Both the position numbers and the translations under genes were made by a program. This document shows, one piece after another, positions 1 to 8,469 of a stretch of 26,945 nt of DNA. This stretch comes from UBA6165 sp044233745. Its GTDB lineage: Bacteria; Bacteroidota; Bacteroidia; Flavobacteriales_D; Crocinitomicaceae. Positions within the stretch are counted from its first letter, which is position 1; every line of letters starts with the position of its first letter. Below the pieces are notes generated by a model. The model searched no databases. It worked only from the letters and a program-made list of their open reading frames with translations, and was not told the origin of the DNA. Location: positions 1-26,945 of the forward strand of contig JBIIJN010000032.1 of assembly GCA_044233745.1 (NCBI GenBank). Direction: 5' to 3'.

Positions 1-3000
1 CAGTGGGTCCGTATTGTTCAGGAGCAGTTATTTCTGCATTGCCAACAACTTCGCAAAATGGAATTACAGGAACTTGGGCGCCCGCCATCAACAATACGGC
101 AACAACAACTTACACATTTACACCAACTGCTGGCTTGTGTGCAACGGTGACTACGTTAACCATTACCATTTCACCAAACATTACCCCGACTTTTGCGGCT
201 GTTGGCCCTTATTGTTCAGGAGCTGTTATACCTACATTGCCGACAACTTCGCAGAATGGAATTACAGGAACTTGGGCGCCAGCCATAAACAATGCAGCAA
301 CCACAACTTATACTTTTACACCAACTGCTGGCTTATGTGCAACGGTGACCACGTTAACCATTACCATTTCTCCTAACATCACGCCAACTTTTGCGGCTGT
401 AGGTCCCTATTGTTCAGGGGCTGTTATACCTGCATTGCCGACAACTTCGCAGAATGGAATTACAGGAACTTGGGCGCCGGCCATCAATAATGCAGCAACT
501 ACAACTTATAATTTTACACCAACTGCTGGCTTGTGTGCTACTACAAGCACTTTGACAATTACCATTAATCCAAATATTACACCCACATTTGCCGCAGTGG
601 GTCCGTATTGTTCAGGAGCAGTTATTTCTGCATTGCCAACAACTTCGCAAAATGGAATTACAGGAACTTGGGCGCCCGCCATCAACAATACGGCAACAAC
701 AACTTACACATTTACACCAACAGCCGGACAATGCGCCACAACGAATACTTTGACAATTACGATTAACCCAAACATTACACCCACATTTACCGCAGTGGGT
801 CCGTATTGCAGTGGGTCATTTATCCCACCGCTGCCGACAACTTCGCAAAATGGAATTACAGGAACATGGACACCAGCCATCAACAATGCAGCAACCACAA
901 CTTATACTTTTACACCAACTGCTGGCTTGTGTGCAACGGTGACTGCGTTAACCATTACCATTTCACCAAACATTACGCCGACTTTTGCGGCTGTTGGCCC
1001 TTATTGTTCAGGAGCTGTTATACCTGCTTTACCGACAACCTCGCAGAATGGAATTACAGGAACATGGGCGCCAGCCATAAACAATGCAGCAACCACAACT
1101 TATACTTTTACACCAACTGCTGGCTTATGTGCAACGGTGACCACGTTAACCATTACCATTTCTCCTAACATCACGCCAACTTTTGCGGCTGTAGGTCCCT
1201 ATTGTTTAGGAACCGTAATACCTGAATTGCCGGCAACTTCGCAGAATGGCATAACTGGAAGTTGGAATCCTGCCATTAGCAATACGACGACTACAACCTA
1301 TGCGTTTACACCAACCGCGGGGCTTTGCGCAACCACTCAAACCATGACCATAAGCATTACTCCAAATGCAATTCCTAGCTTCACTCAAATCGGTCCATTT
1401 TGCAGCGGTGCTAATATCCCTGCTTTGCCAATAACATCAGAAAATGCGGTTACCGGAACTTGGTCACCGGCCATCAATAATACTGCGACAACCACTTATA
1501 CTTTTACCCCAACTTCTGTCGCCAATGGTGGAATCTGCGCAACAAATCAAACCATGACGATTGTTGTGAATATAAACATTACACCGACTTTTGATGCCAT
1601 AGGTCCGTATTGTGCAAATGCAAACATAGCGGCTCTACCCACTACATCCAATAACGGTTTTACAGGGATATGGTCGCCTGCAGTCAATAATCAAGCAACA
1701 ACGACCTACACATTTGCACCTACCCCAGGGCAATGCGCAACCTCAACAACTTTGGGCATTACAATAAACCCCAACATCACTCCTATATTTTCTCAAGTTG
1801 GTCCATTTTGCGCTAGCGCCACAATTGATCCGCTTCCCACAAGTTCTATAAATGGCTACAATGGTTCTTGGTCGCCAATGATAAACAACAACGCCACAAC
1901 GACTTATACCTTCACACCAAACCCAGGACTTTGTGCAACTACAACAACGCAATCCATTACGATAAATCCGAACATTACGCCAACATTTAATCAAGTTGGA
2001 CCTTATTGTAGTGGTTCAAATATTCCAGCGCTGCCCAGCACATCTCTCAATGGATACACGGGTTCTTGGTCGCCAGCAATCAACAACACCGCCACAACAA
2101 GTTACACATTTTCACCCACGCCAGGTTTATGTGCCACAAACACAAATTCCACAATCGTGGTGAACAACCCAAGTCAAAGTTTAACCAATGTATCGGTATG
2201 TTCGAATGCCTTGCCCTATTTATGGAATGGTCAGTCAATCAACAATGGTGGGCAACATCAGGCATTATTTACGAATTCGGTTGGATGCGATTCAACTGCC
2301 ATTTTAAATTTGACGGTGTTTAATGTACTAACAAGCACCACAAATGTTTCAATTTGTCAAAATCAAGCGCCCTATTATTGGAATGGGCTTAGCCTATCCA
2401 GTTCTGGAATGAACACGGTAACCTTAACATCTTCTTTGGGATGTGATTCTTTAGCCATTTTGAATTTGACTGTAAATCCAATGCCTCAGGTGTCATTCAC
2501 GGCTAACATTCAAGATGGCTGCGCGCCTGTTGAAGTGTTTTTTACCAGTGGTAATGCAAGTCCAGGAAGTACATGTCAGTGGAACCTTGGAAACGGTGTT
2601 GTGTTGAATAGCTGTGGCAATGTGACTGGAACGTATAACTCCTTTGGTTGTTACGACGTGACCCTACAAGTAACCAGTGCCAATGGATGTATTACAAGTG
2701 TAACTCAGGAAGATTTGGTATGCGTAAATCCACAACCTATTGCCAGTTTTTCGGTCAATCCACAACAATTGTCCAATATAGAATCGACTGCCAATTTCAC
2801 AAACACATCAACAGGTCATTCCTCTTCTTTTTGGGATTTTGGTGATGGCAGTGGAACAAGCACGCAAGAACACCCTACCCACACCTATCCTGAGCAAGCT
2901 GGAAACCTCTACGTTACGCTCGTTGTTGCCAATTCTCATGGTTGCACGGATACAGCAACACAACTTATTATCGTAGAAAACCAGGTAATTTTTTATGTGC

Positions 3001-3269
3001 CTAATACATTTACACCAGATGGCGACTTATTTAACCCCAATTTCCTTCCAATATTCACTGCGGGCTACGATATTTACAACTTCAACCTTGTGATTTTTAA
3101 CCGTTGGGGCGAGATCGTTTTTGAGTCGAATGATGCGCGCTATGGTTGGGATGGAACATATGGAGGAATGCCAAGTCCTGACGGCACTTATATTTGGCAA
3201 ATTCAGTATAAAGAACTGTATAAAGACAAACATGTTTTAATTCGCGGGCACTTCAACTTGCTGCGCTAG
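1..3269 (+). CDS. Giant secreted repeat adhesin-like protein with T9SS/gliding C-terminal domain (5' end outside window)
   Basis: The reading frame is open at the left edge, so only the last 1088 residues or so are visible and no start can be assigned. Seen: eleven Ig-like repeats of about 66 residues (each with GPYCSG, a TGTW-PAINN core, TTTYTFTP and LCAT, hence two conserved Cys), to about residue 718. Two short modules follow (about 726-773 and 778-824), each with a Cys near the start and a GCDS-AILNLTV end. Two PKD-like domains come next (about 830-990; the second carries WDFGDGSG near 944). The last 95 residues, starting VPNTFTPDGD and containing NRWGEIVFES and WDGTYGG, form a CHU_C / gliding-motility-associated type B sorting domain. 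In this family that domain directs secretion through type IX and surface attachment or release. The role as adhesin or surface filament is inference. The repeats are almost identical near the left edge and diverge towards the C-terminus. Confidence 0.9.
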   Translation, partial: VGPYCSGAVISALPTTSQNGITGTWAPAINNTATTTYTFTPTAGLCATVTTLTITISPNITPTFAAVGPYCSGAVIPTLPTTSQNGITGTWAPAINNAATTTYTFTPTAGLCATVTTLTITISPNITPTFAAVGPYCSGAVIPALPTTSQNGITGTWAPAINNAATTTYNFTPTAGLCATTSTLTITINPNITPTFAAVGPYCSGAVISALPTTSQNGITGTWAPAINNTATTTYTFTPTAGQCATTNTLTITINPNITPTFTAVGPYCSGSFIPPLPTTSQNGITGTWTPAINNAATTTYTFTPTAGLCATVTALTITISPNITPTFAAVGPYCSGAVIPALPTTSQNGITGTWAPAINNAATTTYTFTPTAGLCATVTTLTITISPNITPTFAAVGPYCLGTVIPELPATSQNGITGSWNPAISNTTTTTYAFTPTAGLCATTQTMTISITPNAIPSFTQIGPFCSGANIPALPITSENAVTGTWSPAINNTATTTYTFTPTSVANGGICATNQTMTIVVNINITPTFDAIGPYCANANIAALPTTSNNGFTGIWSPAVNNQATTTYTFAPTPGQCATSTTLGITINPNITPIFSQVGPFCASATIDPLPTSSINGYNGSWSPMINNNATTTYTFTPNPGLCATTTTQSITINPNITPTFNQVGPYCSGSNIPALPSTSLNGYTGSWSPAINNTATTSYTFSPTPGLCATNTNSTIVVNNPSQSLTNVSVCSNALPYLWNGQSINNGGQHQALFTNSVGCDSTAILNLTVFNVLTSTTNVSICQNQAPYYWNGLSLSSSGMNTVTLTSSLGCDSLAILNLTVNPMPQVSFTANIQDGCAPVEVFFTSGNASPGSTCQWNLGNGVVLNSCGNVTGTYNSFGCYDVTLQVTSANGCITSVTQEDLVCVNPQPIASFSVNPQQLSNIESTANFTNTSTGHSSSFWDFGDGSGTSTQEHPTHTYPEQAGNLYVTLVVANSHGCTDTATQLIIVENQVIFYVPNTFTPDGDLFNPNFLPIFTAGYDIYNFNLVIFNRWGEIVFESNDARYGWDGTYGGMPSPDGTYIWQIQYKELYKDKHVLIRGHFNLLR
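3..2160 (+). repeat. Tandem 198-bp in-frame repeat array (11 visible units)
   Basis: Units start at 3, 201, 399, 597, 795, 993, 1191, 1389, 1599, 1797 and 1995. The period is exactly 198 bp except for the unit at 1389, which is 210 bp because of a four-residue insertion (SVANGG replacing AG). The first seven units are very similar in DNA; the last four share mainly protein-level motifs. Higher-order similarity is visible: bases 1-120 match 595-714 almost exactly, and about 112-405 closely match 904-1197. The array continues off the left edge. Confidence 0.93.
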
Positions 3270-3313
3270 CAAAATAATAAGCAAAGTTTTTCATTTCCGA
3301 ATTCGATAGGATA

Positions 3314-3353
3314 AATTGAGTACATTAGCACTTCATTGTTAGTGTACTCAATT
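3314..3353 (+). promoter_or_regulatory. Long hairpin immediately upstream of upp
   Basis: A perfect 11-bp inverted repeat (AATTGAGTACA at 3314-3324 with TGTACTCAATT at 3343-3353) extends inward by six more pairs, two of them G-U, to a 6-nt loop. The outer arm ends 7 nt before the upp ATG. No long U-tract follows, so it is not a classic terminator for the adhesin gene. It may act as an operator, an attenuator or a 5'-UTR structure, or as a weak bidirectional terminator; the sequence does not decide. Confidence 0.55.
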
Positions 3354-3360
3354 ACCTTTT

Positions 3361-4008
3361 ATGATACATAGAATTGGAGATAAGAATAGCATTCTCAACA
3401 AATTCATCTACGAGATGCGAGATGCTGATATTCAGCGCGAACCGATGCGTTTCAGGAGAAACATGGAACGTGTTGGAGAGGTTTTGGCCTATGAACTTTC
3501 TCAAAAATTAAAATACATCCGCGAAACAATTGAAACCCCTTTGGGCGAAAAAGAAATGGATATTTTGCAAGAAGAACCCATTATTGCATCCATTTTGCGT
3601 GCGGGACTGCCACTTCATCAAGGTGTTTTGAACTATTTCGACCAAGCTGAATCGGCATTTATTTCGGCTTACAGAAAGCATAAAAACAATGAGGAATACG
3701 ACATTCTTATTGAATATTTGGCCTCACCAAACATAGATAAGCGCGACTTAATTCTTTGCGACCCGATGTTGGCCACAGGTCGGTCTATGATCAGTGCATA
3801 CAAAGCATTATTGCTCTATGGAAAACCAAGAATGGTGCATATCGTTTCGGCCATAGCATCGGAAGAAGCTTTAGCCTACGTGAAAAAAAACATGCCCGCC
3901 AATACCGAAATTTGGGTGGCTGCTGTTGATGCTGAACTTACGGCGCAATCCTACATTGTGCCTGGCTTAGGCGATGCAGGCGACTTGGCATTTGGCGAAA
4001 AAATTTAA
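3361..4008 (+). CDS. upp: Uracil phosphoribosyltransferase
   Basis: 215 residues, ATG start. Cytosolic pyrimidine-salvage enzyme that makes UMP from uracil and PRPP. Seen: the PRPP-binding loop DPMLATGRS at about 134-142, the uracil-binding C-terminal signature GLGDAGDLAFG at about 202-212, and the PRPP-contacting region around SILRAGLPL at about 77-85. Length fits the family (about 208-218). It heads a plus-strand run: the next gene starts 11 nt after its stop and is itself overlapped by the nucleotidase gene, so UMP formation and nucleotide dephosphorylation are probably co-transcribed. No consensus TAnnTTTG box with a matching TTG was found in the 91 bp before it; a strong hairpin sits there instead. 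Confidence 0.95.
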   Translation: MIHRIGDKNSILNKFIYEMRDADIQREPMRFRRNMERVGEVLAYELSQKLKYIRETIETPLGEKEMDILQEEPIIASILRAGLPLHQGVLNYFDQAESAFISAYRKHKNNEEYDILIEYLASPNIDKRDLILCDPMLATGRSMISAYKALLLYGKPRMVHIVSAIASEEALAYVKKNMPANTEIWVAAVDAELTAQSYIVPGLGDAGDLAFGEKI

Positions 4009-4019
4009 GAACAATAGTC

Positions 4020-4475
4020 ATGATTTGGCATTATCTCAGTTTGGTTGCTTTGTCATCCATCAAGTTCATGTTTGCACCCGTATATGGTAAAGTAGCTGAA
4101 TTGAGCTTCTTAGAAACCTATTTTTCTGTATTGTCAGGAGGACTGCTTACGTCGTTCATATTCTATAAGTTCACCTACAAATTATTGGCGCGTGCTGCAC
4201 AAAAACGCAAAAATCGTAGAGAAAATGCTTTGTCTATGGGTTTTGAGTATTTTGAACCAAAAAAGTTTACCCGAACCAATAAAATCGTTGTGCGCACAAG
4301 ACGTCGCTTTGGTTATTTCGTTTGTGCTTTTTTCTTTCCATTTTTCTTGAGTGTGCCCATTGGTACCATAATCGCGACCAAATTCTATGGCAAACGAACT
4401 TTGTTTTTCCCAATCGTGATTGCAGGATTGGTGATCAATGGATTTATCGGCACGGTTATCATTTATCTGATATGA
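4020..4475 (+). CDS. Small polytopic membrane protein, unknown function
   Basis: 151 residues, ATG start 11 nt after upp. Hydrophobic stretches at about 5-20 (weaker), 33-50, 97-117 and 128-151 suggest three or four membrane segments. A very basic loop lies between the second and third (about 55-95, with RAAQKRKNRRENA and RTRRR), which by the positive-inside rule should be cytoplasmic. I do not recognise a named family with confidence. The stop TGA overlaps the start of the following nucleotidase gene in an ATGA arrangement (4472-4475), which points to translational coupling. Confidence 0.75.
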   Translation: MIWHYLSLVALSSIKFMFAPVYGKVAELSFLETYFSVLSGGLLTSFIFYKFTYKLLARAAQKRKNRRENALSMGFEYFEPKKFTRTNKIVVRTRRRFGYFVCAFFFPFFLSVPIGTIIATKFYGKRTLFFPIVIAGLVINGFIGTVIIYLI

Positions 4476-5167
4476 TTATAAACCACGTTTTCTTTGATTT
4501 AGACCGAACCTTGTGGGATTTCGACCAAAATTCTCATGAGGCACTTTCGCAAATTTTTGATCGCTTGGATTTGGCTAAAGAAATTCAAAACAAACGGGCT
4601 TTTATATCGGATTATAAGCGCATCAATGAGCAAATGTGGGCTGAGTATAGACAAGGTGTTTTGCCAAAAGAAGAGTTACGCATCGGTAGATTTTCACGGG
4701 CATTGAGCAAATATGGCATTGATGATTATAAAATTGCGGAGACTTATTCGGAAAGTTACATAGCACTATGTCCGCATTTGACCCTACTTTTCCCAAATAC
4801 GATTGAAACACTGGAAGCACTAAAAGGACGTGGAAAAAAGCTACATATCATTACCAATGGATTCAGTGAAGTGCAACATTTGAAATTGCAAAAATCAAAT
4901 TTGACATCTTACTTCGATGTGATCATTTGCTCGGATGCTATCGGTATAAGCAAACCTGACCCCAAAATTTTTCACGAAGCACTCAAACAAGCTGGTGCTC
5001 AAGCAAGTACATCAGCGATGATAGGCGATCATTTGGAGACTGACGTGCTGGGCGCTAATCAAGTGGGGATGCAGGGCATTCTTTTTGATCCGAAGGGGGA
5101 ATACAAAAATGTGCGTTCTGTTCATAAAATCGAGCAACTGAGTCAATTGCCGAATATCATTTATTAG
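4472..5167 (+). CDS. yjjG: YjjG-type HAD pyrimidine nucleotidase
   Basis: 231 residues, starting at the ATG that overlaps the upstream stop; an open frame extends 50 codons further upstream but only through the neighbouring gene. HAD motif I is FDLDRTLWDF (nucleophile D9, acid/base D11), motif II is ITNG, motif III the Lys of SKPDPKIF, motif IV GDHLETDVLGA. The WDF after motif I and the helical cap (about 15-95) fit the YjjG family of 5'-nucleotidases that dephosphorylate canonical and non-canonical pyrimidine nucleotides. Placement after upp suits nucleotide housekeeping. The exact substrate is inferred from family membership. It converges on the DUF6265 gene, with 12 nt between the stops. 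Confidence 0.85.
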   Translation: MIINHVFFDLDRTLWDFDQNSHEALSQIFDRLDLAKEIQNKRAFISDYKRINEQMWAEYRQGVLPKEELRIGRFSRALSKYGIDDYKIAETYSESYIALCPHLTLLFPNTIETLEALKGRGKKLHIITNGFSEVQHLKLQKSNLTSYFDVIICSDAIGISKPDPKIFHEALKQAGAQASTSAMIGDHLETDVLGANQVGMQGILFDPKGEYKNVRSVHKIEQLSQLPNIIY

Positions 5168-5179
5168 CAATGCGAAAAA

Positions 5180-5638
5180 CTACTTCTTGCGAACCATCAC
5201 AATCGGCTTGGTATGGGTGTCTTTATGAGGATGATTCAACAAAACTTGCACTTTTTTCCTCCTCAAAAATTTGAACTGATAATAAATCGATTTCGGGAAA
5301 TCATGCGTATTATTGACAAACTTGAATTTCGTTTTATCCGATTCTGGAAAACGAATTTCTTTGCCTTCATTTTGACCAATTACGGTTGCATAGAGCACCA
5401 ATTTTTTGTTTTCCAGGGTAATGCGCATTTTTTCAATTAGCACCGTATCCTTTTCATTCTTAATGCGATAGCCCAAACCCGCCAGTTCATTACCATTTTC
5501 TTTCCAAACTTCAAAACCACGAATGTTTTCATATTCCCATGTGCCAATGAAACGTTTCATACGCTTATTGATTTGCGCATCGGCATGTGTTGCCAACACC
5601 AGCAACAAGATAACACTAAAGACCTGCTTGTACAACAT
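5180..5638 (-). CDS. Secreted DUF6265-like lipocalin-fold protein
   Basis: 152 residues from the ATG at 5636-5638, chosen because it begins a signal peptide (MLYKQVFSVILLLVLATHADAQ) with a probable cleavage after ADA or AQ; the open frame extends 25 codons upstream without support. The mature part starts with GTWEYE, continues with FEVWKENGNELAGLGYRIK, and ends with a conserved HDFPKSIYYQF. This pattern fits DUF6265, a small beta-barrel domain of unknown function common in Bacteroidota. It overlaps the 3' end of the upstream glycosyltransferase gene by 23 nt in another frame, so it is the last gene of the rlmB run. Function unknown. Confidence 0.75.
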   Translation of the reverse strand: MLYKQVFSVILLLVLATHADAQINKRMKRFIGTWEYENIRGFEVWKENGNELAGLGYRIKNEKDTVLIEKMRITLENKKLVLYATVIGQNEGKEIRFPESDKTKFKFVNNTHDFPKSIYYQFKFLRRKKVQVLLNHPHKDTHTKPIVMVRKK

Positions 5639-7490
5639 ATATCTTGGGTTTATTAATTTTGACTTGAGCAAAGTTACGATTCCAAAAATAAATATGCAGT
5701 ACATCCGTATCAAATAATTTCTTTGGGATTTCTACTGCAGTGAAAAACGTTCTCTTCCCGCTGATTTGGAGGATTTGCATTTGATCCCAAGCTTGATACA
5801 GCACCGCGTTCTCTCCATCTTTTAACAATTCACCTTTTCGTTCGGCAACTACAACAAAATTCAAAGACTGCGTTGTAGAATCAATCCAACCATCAGCTGT
5901 AAAAAGCAGATAGCCCTCAATGGAGTTTAAAATGCTGCAAGGAATTCTCAAATCACCAATAAATTCGGCACGGGTAGAATCAGAATTCCATTCTTTAAAA
6001 AAGCCGGGATGCGTAGCTTCACTGATACCTTTCATGAACTTACGATTATTGAAATCACCGCGCTTCCAAACGGTGAAATTGGCATTGAAAAAATCTTGAT
6101 GCATCACCACTTCTGGAAAAAAATATCGAATAATCTCAAGTTGGATTACGTTCTGAGCTCGATTGGTGCGCGCCAACATACAGTATTCCTGATCCGATGC
6201 TGCAACGATTTGCGCCAATTGGTGGATTTCGTCAATTTCTTCAATGATGGTCATTTCAAAATCCAAACTTGCGCCATTTTCACGCGCATAATAATTCAAA
6301 TAGTTGATATTGGTGACATTGCAAAAACGCAAGATATTTTTTTCGCCAAATTGCTCGTCAGCTTCAATCATCAACGCAGTCATTTCTCTAAACGGCTCAA
6401 AATGAACTGATTTCAGCATTTGTCCTTGATAAAATGTGTGGACCGTTAAAAATATCGAAACACCAATTGCTCCAAAATTAAAAATACGCTCTGGGATATT
6501 TGAAAAAAGTCCTCCCAAGCCTAATAACAAGAGCGGAAGTATCATGAAAACTCCGGGTTCACGCAAAATCGGGGTGTATAAAAGCGACACCAAATAGGAG
6601 AAAAAGTACAAAATGAAAAAAGAAACAATCAAAAAGCGATATTCGGATTCAATTTTAAATTTTTGACGAATCAAGAGATAAATTATTGCAGCTAGGAACA
6701 GTATCAACAAGAAAGCATTGTTGTTGAAAAACAAGACCAAAAAATCCCAAAGCCACTGCGGTTCAGGTGCACTCAGCCAACCCAGTCCATCGCGAGAAAG
6801 GTGTTCTTTAGTGATTTCCCAATGCGGCAGAAACAGAAACAAGGCTAGAAACCCAGCAGCAATCAAATAAATCCAACGATTTTTGGCCACATAAAAGAGC
6901 GCCGTTACACCTAAAATCCCGGCCATCAATCCAGCATAATAATGTGTATATATGGCGCCGGTGGCTCCAATTGTAATAAAAATCGAGGACCAAAAATATT
7001 GTTTACGAATGCGGCTGTGTTCCAATTTGAAAATACCGTGCAATAGAATTAAAATGAAGAAAAAACCAGGTGCATAGGGTCGTGCAAGACTCGTGTGCAT
7101 TATGGGAAACACCAAAAAAAGCATTAAAATTGTTGCGAATAATCCCGCTTCTTTCCTCAAAAAACGTAGCGAAAATTGATACATCAGCACGATGCCAGCA
7201 AGTCCAAAAAGTGTGCTTGGCAAACGAAAAACCCACTCAGCATCTCCAAAAAATCGCACCCAATATTGGAGCAGAATTTGCATAAAAGCTGGGTGCATAT
7301 CTGGTTTTACGCCGTATTCCAAAACGCCACAAAAATCATAATCGCTAATGCGGTTCCATGCGCTGAGTTCATCGTGAGACAATCCTTGAACACTGATAAA
7401 CAGCACTCTAAGTACGGCGCCGAAAAGCAACAAAGCGACAAAAAGACCATGCTTTTGAATAAAACGCCCAATATATTGTTGTGAAATCAA
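5616..7490 (-). CDS. GT39/ArnT-like polytopic membrane glycosyltransferase
   Basis: About 624 residues from TTG at 7488-7490. The frame stays open to another TTG at 7521-7523, and neither region has an ATG; the shorter form is preferred because a TACATTTG promoter-like box (7510-7517, minus strand) lies inside the longer one. The N-terminal two thirds hold about ten to twelve membrane segments. An early loop reads SHDELSAWNR, where the acidic pair fits the catalytic Asp/Glu loop of GT39/PMT_2 enzymes, followed by HPAFMQILLQYWVRFFGDAEWVFRLP in two blocks, typical of the superfamily. The last 200 or so residues are soluble, probably periplasmic. Such enzymes move a sugar from a polyprenyl-phosphate carrier to a lipid or protein; the acceptor here is unknown. 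Confidence 0.8.
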   Translation of the reverse strand: MISQQYIGRFIQKHGLFVALLLFGAVLRVLFISVQGLSHDELSAWNRISDYDFCGVLEYGVKPDMHPAFMQILLQYWVRFFGDAEWVFRLPSTLFGLAGIVLMYQFSLRFLRKEAGLFATILMLFLVFPIMHTSLARPYAPGFFFILILLHGIFKLEHSRIRKQYFWSSIFITIGATGAIYTHYYAGLMAGILGVTALFYVAKNRWIYLIAAGFLALFLFLPHWEITKEHLSRDGLGWLSAPEPQWLWDFLVLFFNNNAFLLILFLAAIIYLLIRQKFKIESEYRFLIVSFFILYFFSYLVSLLYTPILREPGVFMILPLLLLGLGGLFSNIPERIFNFGAIGVSIFLTVHTFYQGQMLKSVHFEPFREMTALMIEADEQFGEKNILRFCNVTNINYLNYYARENGASLDFEMTIIEEIDEIHQLAQIVAASDQEYCMLARTNRAQNVIQLEIIRYFFPEVVMHQDFFNANFTVWKRGDFNNRKFMKGISEATHPGFFKEWNSDSTRAEFIGDLRIPCSILNSIEGYLLFTADGWIDSTTQSLNFVVVAERKGELLKDGENAVLYQAWDQMQILQISGKRTFFTAVEIPKKLFDTDVLHIYFWNRNFAQVKINKPKIYVVQAGL

Positions 7491-7544
7491 AATAAGTTTG
7501 TGATTTGGGCAAATGTAGCACAATAAAACAAGCGATGGAAAAAC

Positions 7545-8294
7545 TTACTCCACCCTCGCCTTTTCCTGCATCATTTTCTCGTACAGAACAATACCTGTCG
7601 CGACACCTACATTCAAAGATGCAATTGCGCCCATCATTGGAATTTTTGCGCGGACATCGGCTAGTTTAAGCAGCTCTTGAGAAATGCCATCTTCTTCCGA
7701 TCCCATGATTATCACAGAGCCACCGAGCATATTTGTATCAGGGACTAAATGAGGAGTTTTCTCGGTGCAAGCAATAATTTTCAACTCGTATTGCTTCATC
7801 ATCAGCAACACATCTTGGAGATGTTCTTCGCGACAAACAGGAATTCTACTCAAAGCACCAGATGATGTCTTAATCGCATCAGGAGTAATTTGTGCTGCAC
7901 CTTTGGCAGCAATAATAATGGCATCAACGCCCATACATTCTGCTGTTCTAGCGATAGCCCCAAAGTTGCGCACATCTGTAATTCTATCCAACATCAAAAA
8001 ATGTGGTTGTTTGCCTTTTTCAACTAATTCTTCGATAATATCAACCGTTTGATAGTATTCCACTGGCGAAACAAATGCCAAAACTCCCTGGTGATTTTGT
8101 TTACAGATTTTATTGATTTTCTCAATGGGCACAAACTGTAATTGATGTGTTTGACCCTTCAATTCATTTTTCAACTGGATAAACAATTGCTTATCCATGC
8201 CTTTTTGAATGAGAATTTTATTGATGATAGCATCGGATCGCAACGCTTCTATAACTGCGTGAACCCCGAAAATATAGCCTGACTCTGAACTCAT
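7545..8294 (-). CDS. rlmB: 23S rRNA (guanosine-2'-O)-methyltransferase RlmB
   Basis: 249 residues, starting at the ATG 8292-8294 (MSSESGYIFG); a longer frame to 8345 starts with TTG and runs through the promoter. SPOUT-family enzyme that 2'-O-methylates G2251 in the ribosomal P-loop of 23S rRNA using SAM. Seen: N-terminal substrate-binding domain (IFGVHAVIEAL at about 8-18), SPOUT motif 1 ITDVRNFGAIARTAE (N110, R116), motif 2 MGSEEDG at 197-203 and motif 3 SLNVGVATG at 226-234, which form the knot and SAM pocket. Length is standard. It leads the minus-strand run into the glycosyltransferase and DUF6265 genes, though the next gene may have its own promoter. Confidence 0.93.
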   Translation of the reverse strand: MSSESGYIFGVHAVIEALRSDAIINKILIQKGMDKQLFIQLKNELKGQTHQLQFVPIEKINKICKQNHQGVLAFVSPVEYYQTVDIIEELVEKGKQPHFLMLDRITDVRNFGAIARTAECMGVDAIIIAAKGAAQITPDAIKTSSGALSRIPVCREEHLQDVLLMMKQYELKIIACTEKTPHLVPDTNMLGGSVIIMGSEEDGISQELLKLADVRAKIPMMGAIASLNVGVATGIVLYEKMMQEKARVE

Positions 8295-8311
8295 AATGTA
8301 ATTTGAAAGCG

Positions 8312-8345
8312 CAAAGTTACGATTAATAAAAGCGCGAACGGGCAA
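8312..8345 (-). promoter_or_regulatory. Bacteroidota-type promoter of rlmB
   Basis: On the minus strand TAACTTTG (8312-8319) matches the TAnnTTTG -7 consensus, with TTG (8343-8345) 23 nt upstream, at the loose end of the usual spacing. It lies 18 nt before the rlmB ATG. Confidence 0.5.
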
Positions 8346-8444
8346 ATGGCAGAATTGAAAGTGAGGAAGTGAAATCCAACAACAAATAATTACTAACTCA
8401 TGTTAAATCATTCCTCAACATCAAGGGCATTGAGCCTTTCTAAC

Positions 8445-8452
8445 TACTTTTG
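8445..8452 (+). promoter_or_regulatory. Promoter -7 box of the phosphatase-like gene
   Basis: TACTTTTG fits the Bacteroidota TAnnTTTG -7 element and lies 17 nt before the ATG at 8470. The nearest TTG upstream (8430-8432) is only 12 nt away, so the -33 element is weak or absent. Confidence 0.45.
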
Positions 8453-8469
8453 TCACGAAATTTTACAAC

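Noticed and set aside
14..1994. Several repeated plus- and minus-strand frames inside the adhesin
   Set aside because: They repeat every 198 bp only because the real coding repeat does; no independent support.
1..2160. CRISPR-like direct repeats
   Set aside because: The period is 198 bp without unique spacers and the units code continuously in one frame.
4322..4471. 50-codon N-terminal extension of the HAD nucleotidase
   Set aside because: It overlaps the membrane protein gene; the HAD nucleophile motif follows directly after the ATG at 4472.
6009..6410. 133-residue plus-strand frame
   Set aside because: Antisense to the glycosyltransferase, no recognisable domain, no start context.
7491..7523. 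11-codon extension of the glycosyltransferase
   Set aside because: Not excluded, but it begins with TTG and contains a TACATTTG promoter-like box; the later TTG is preferred with low certainty.
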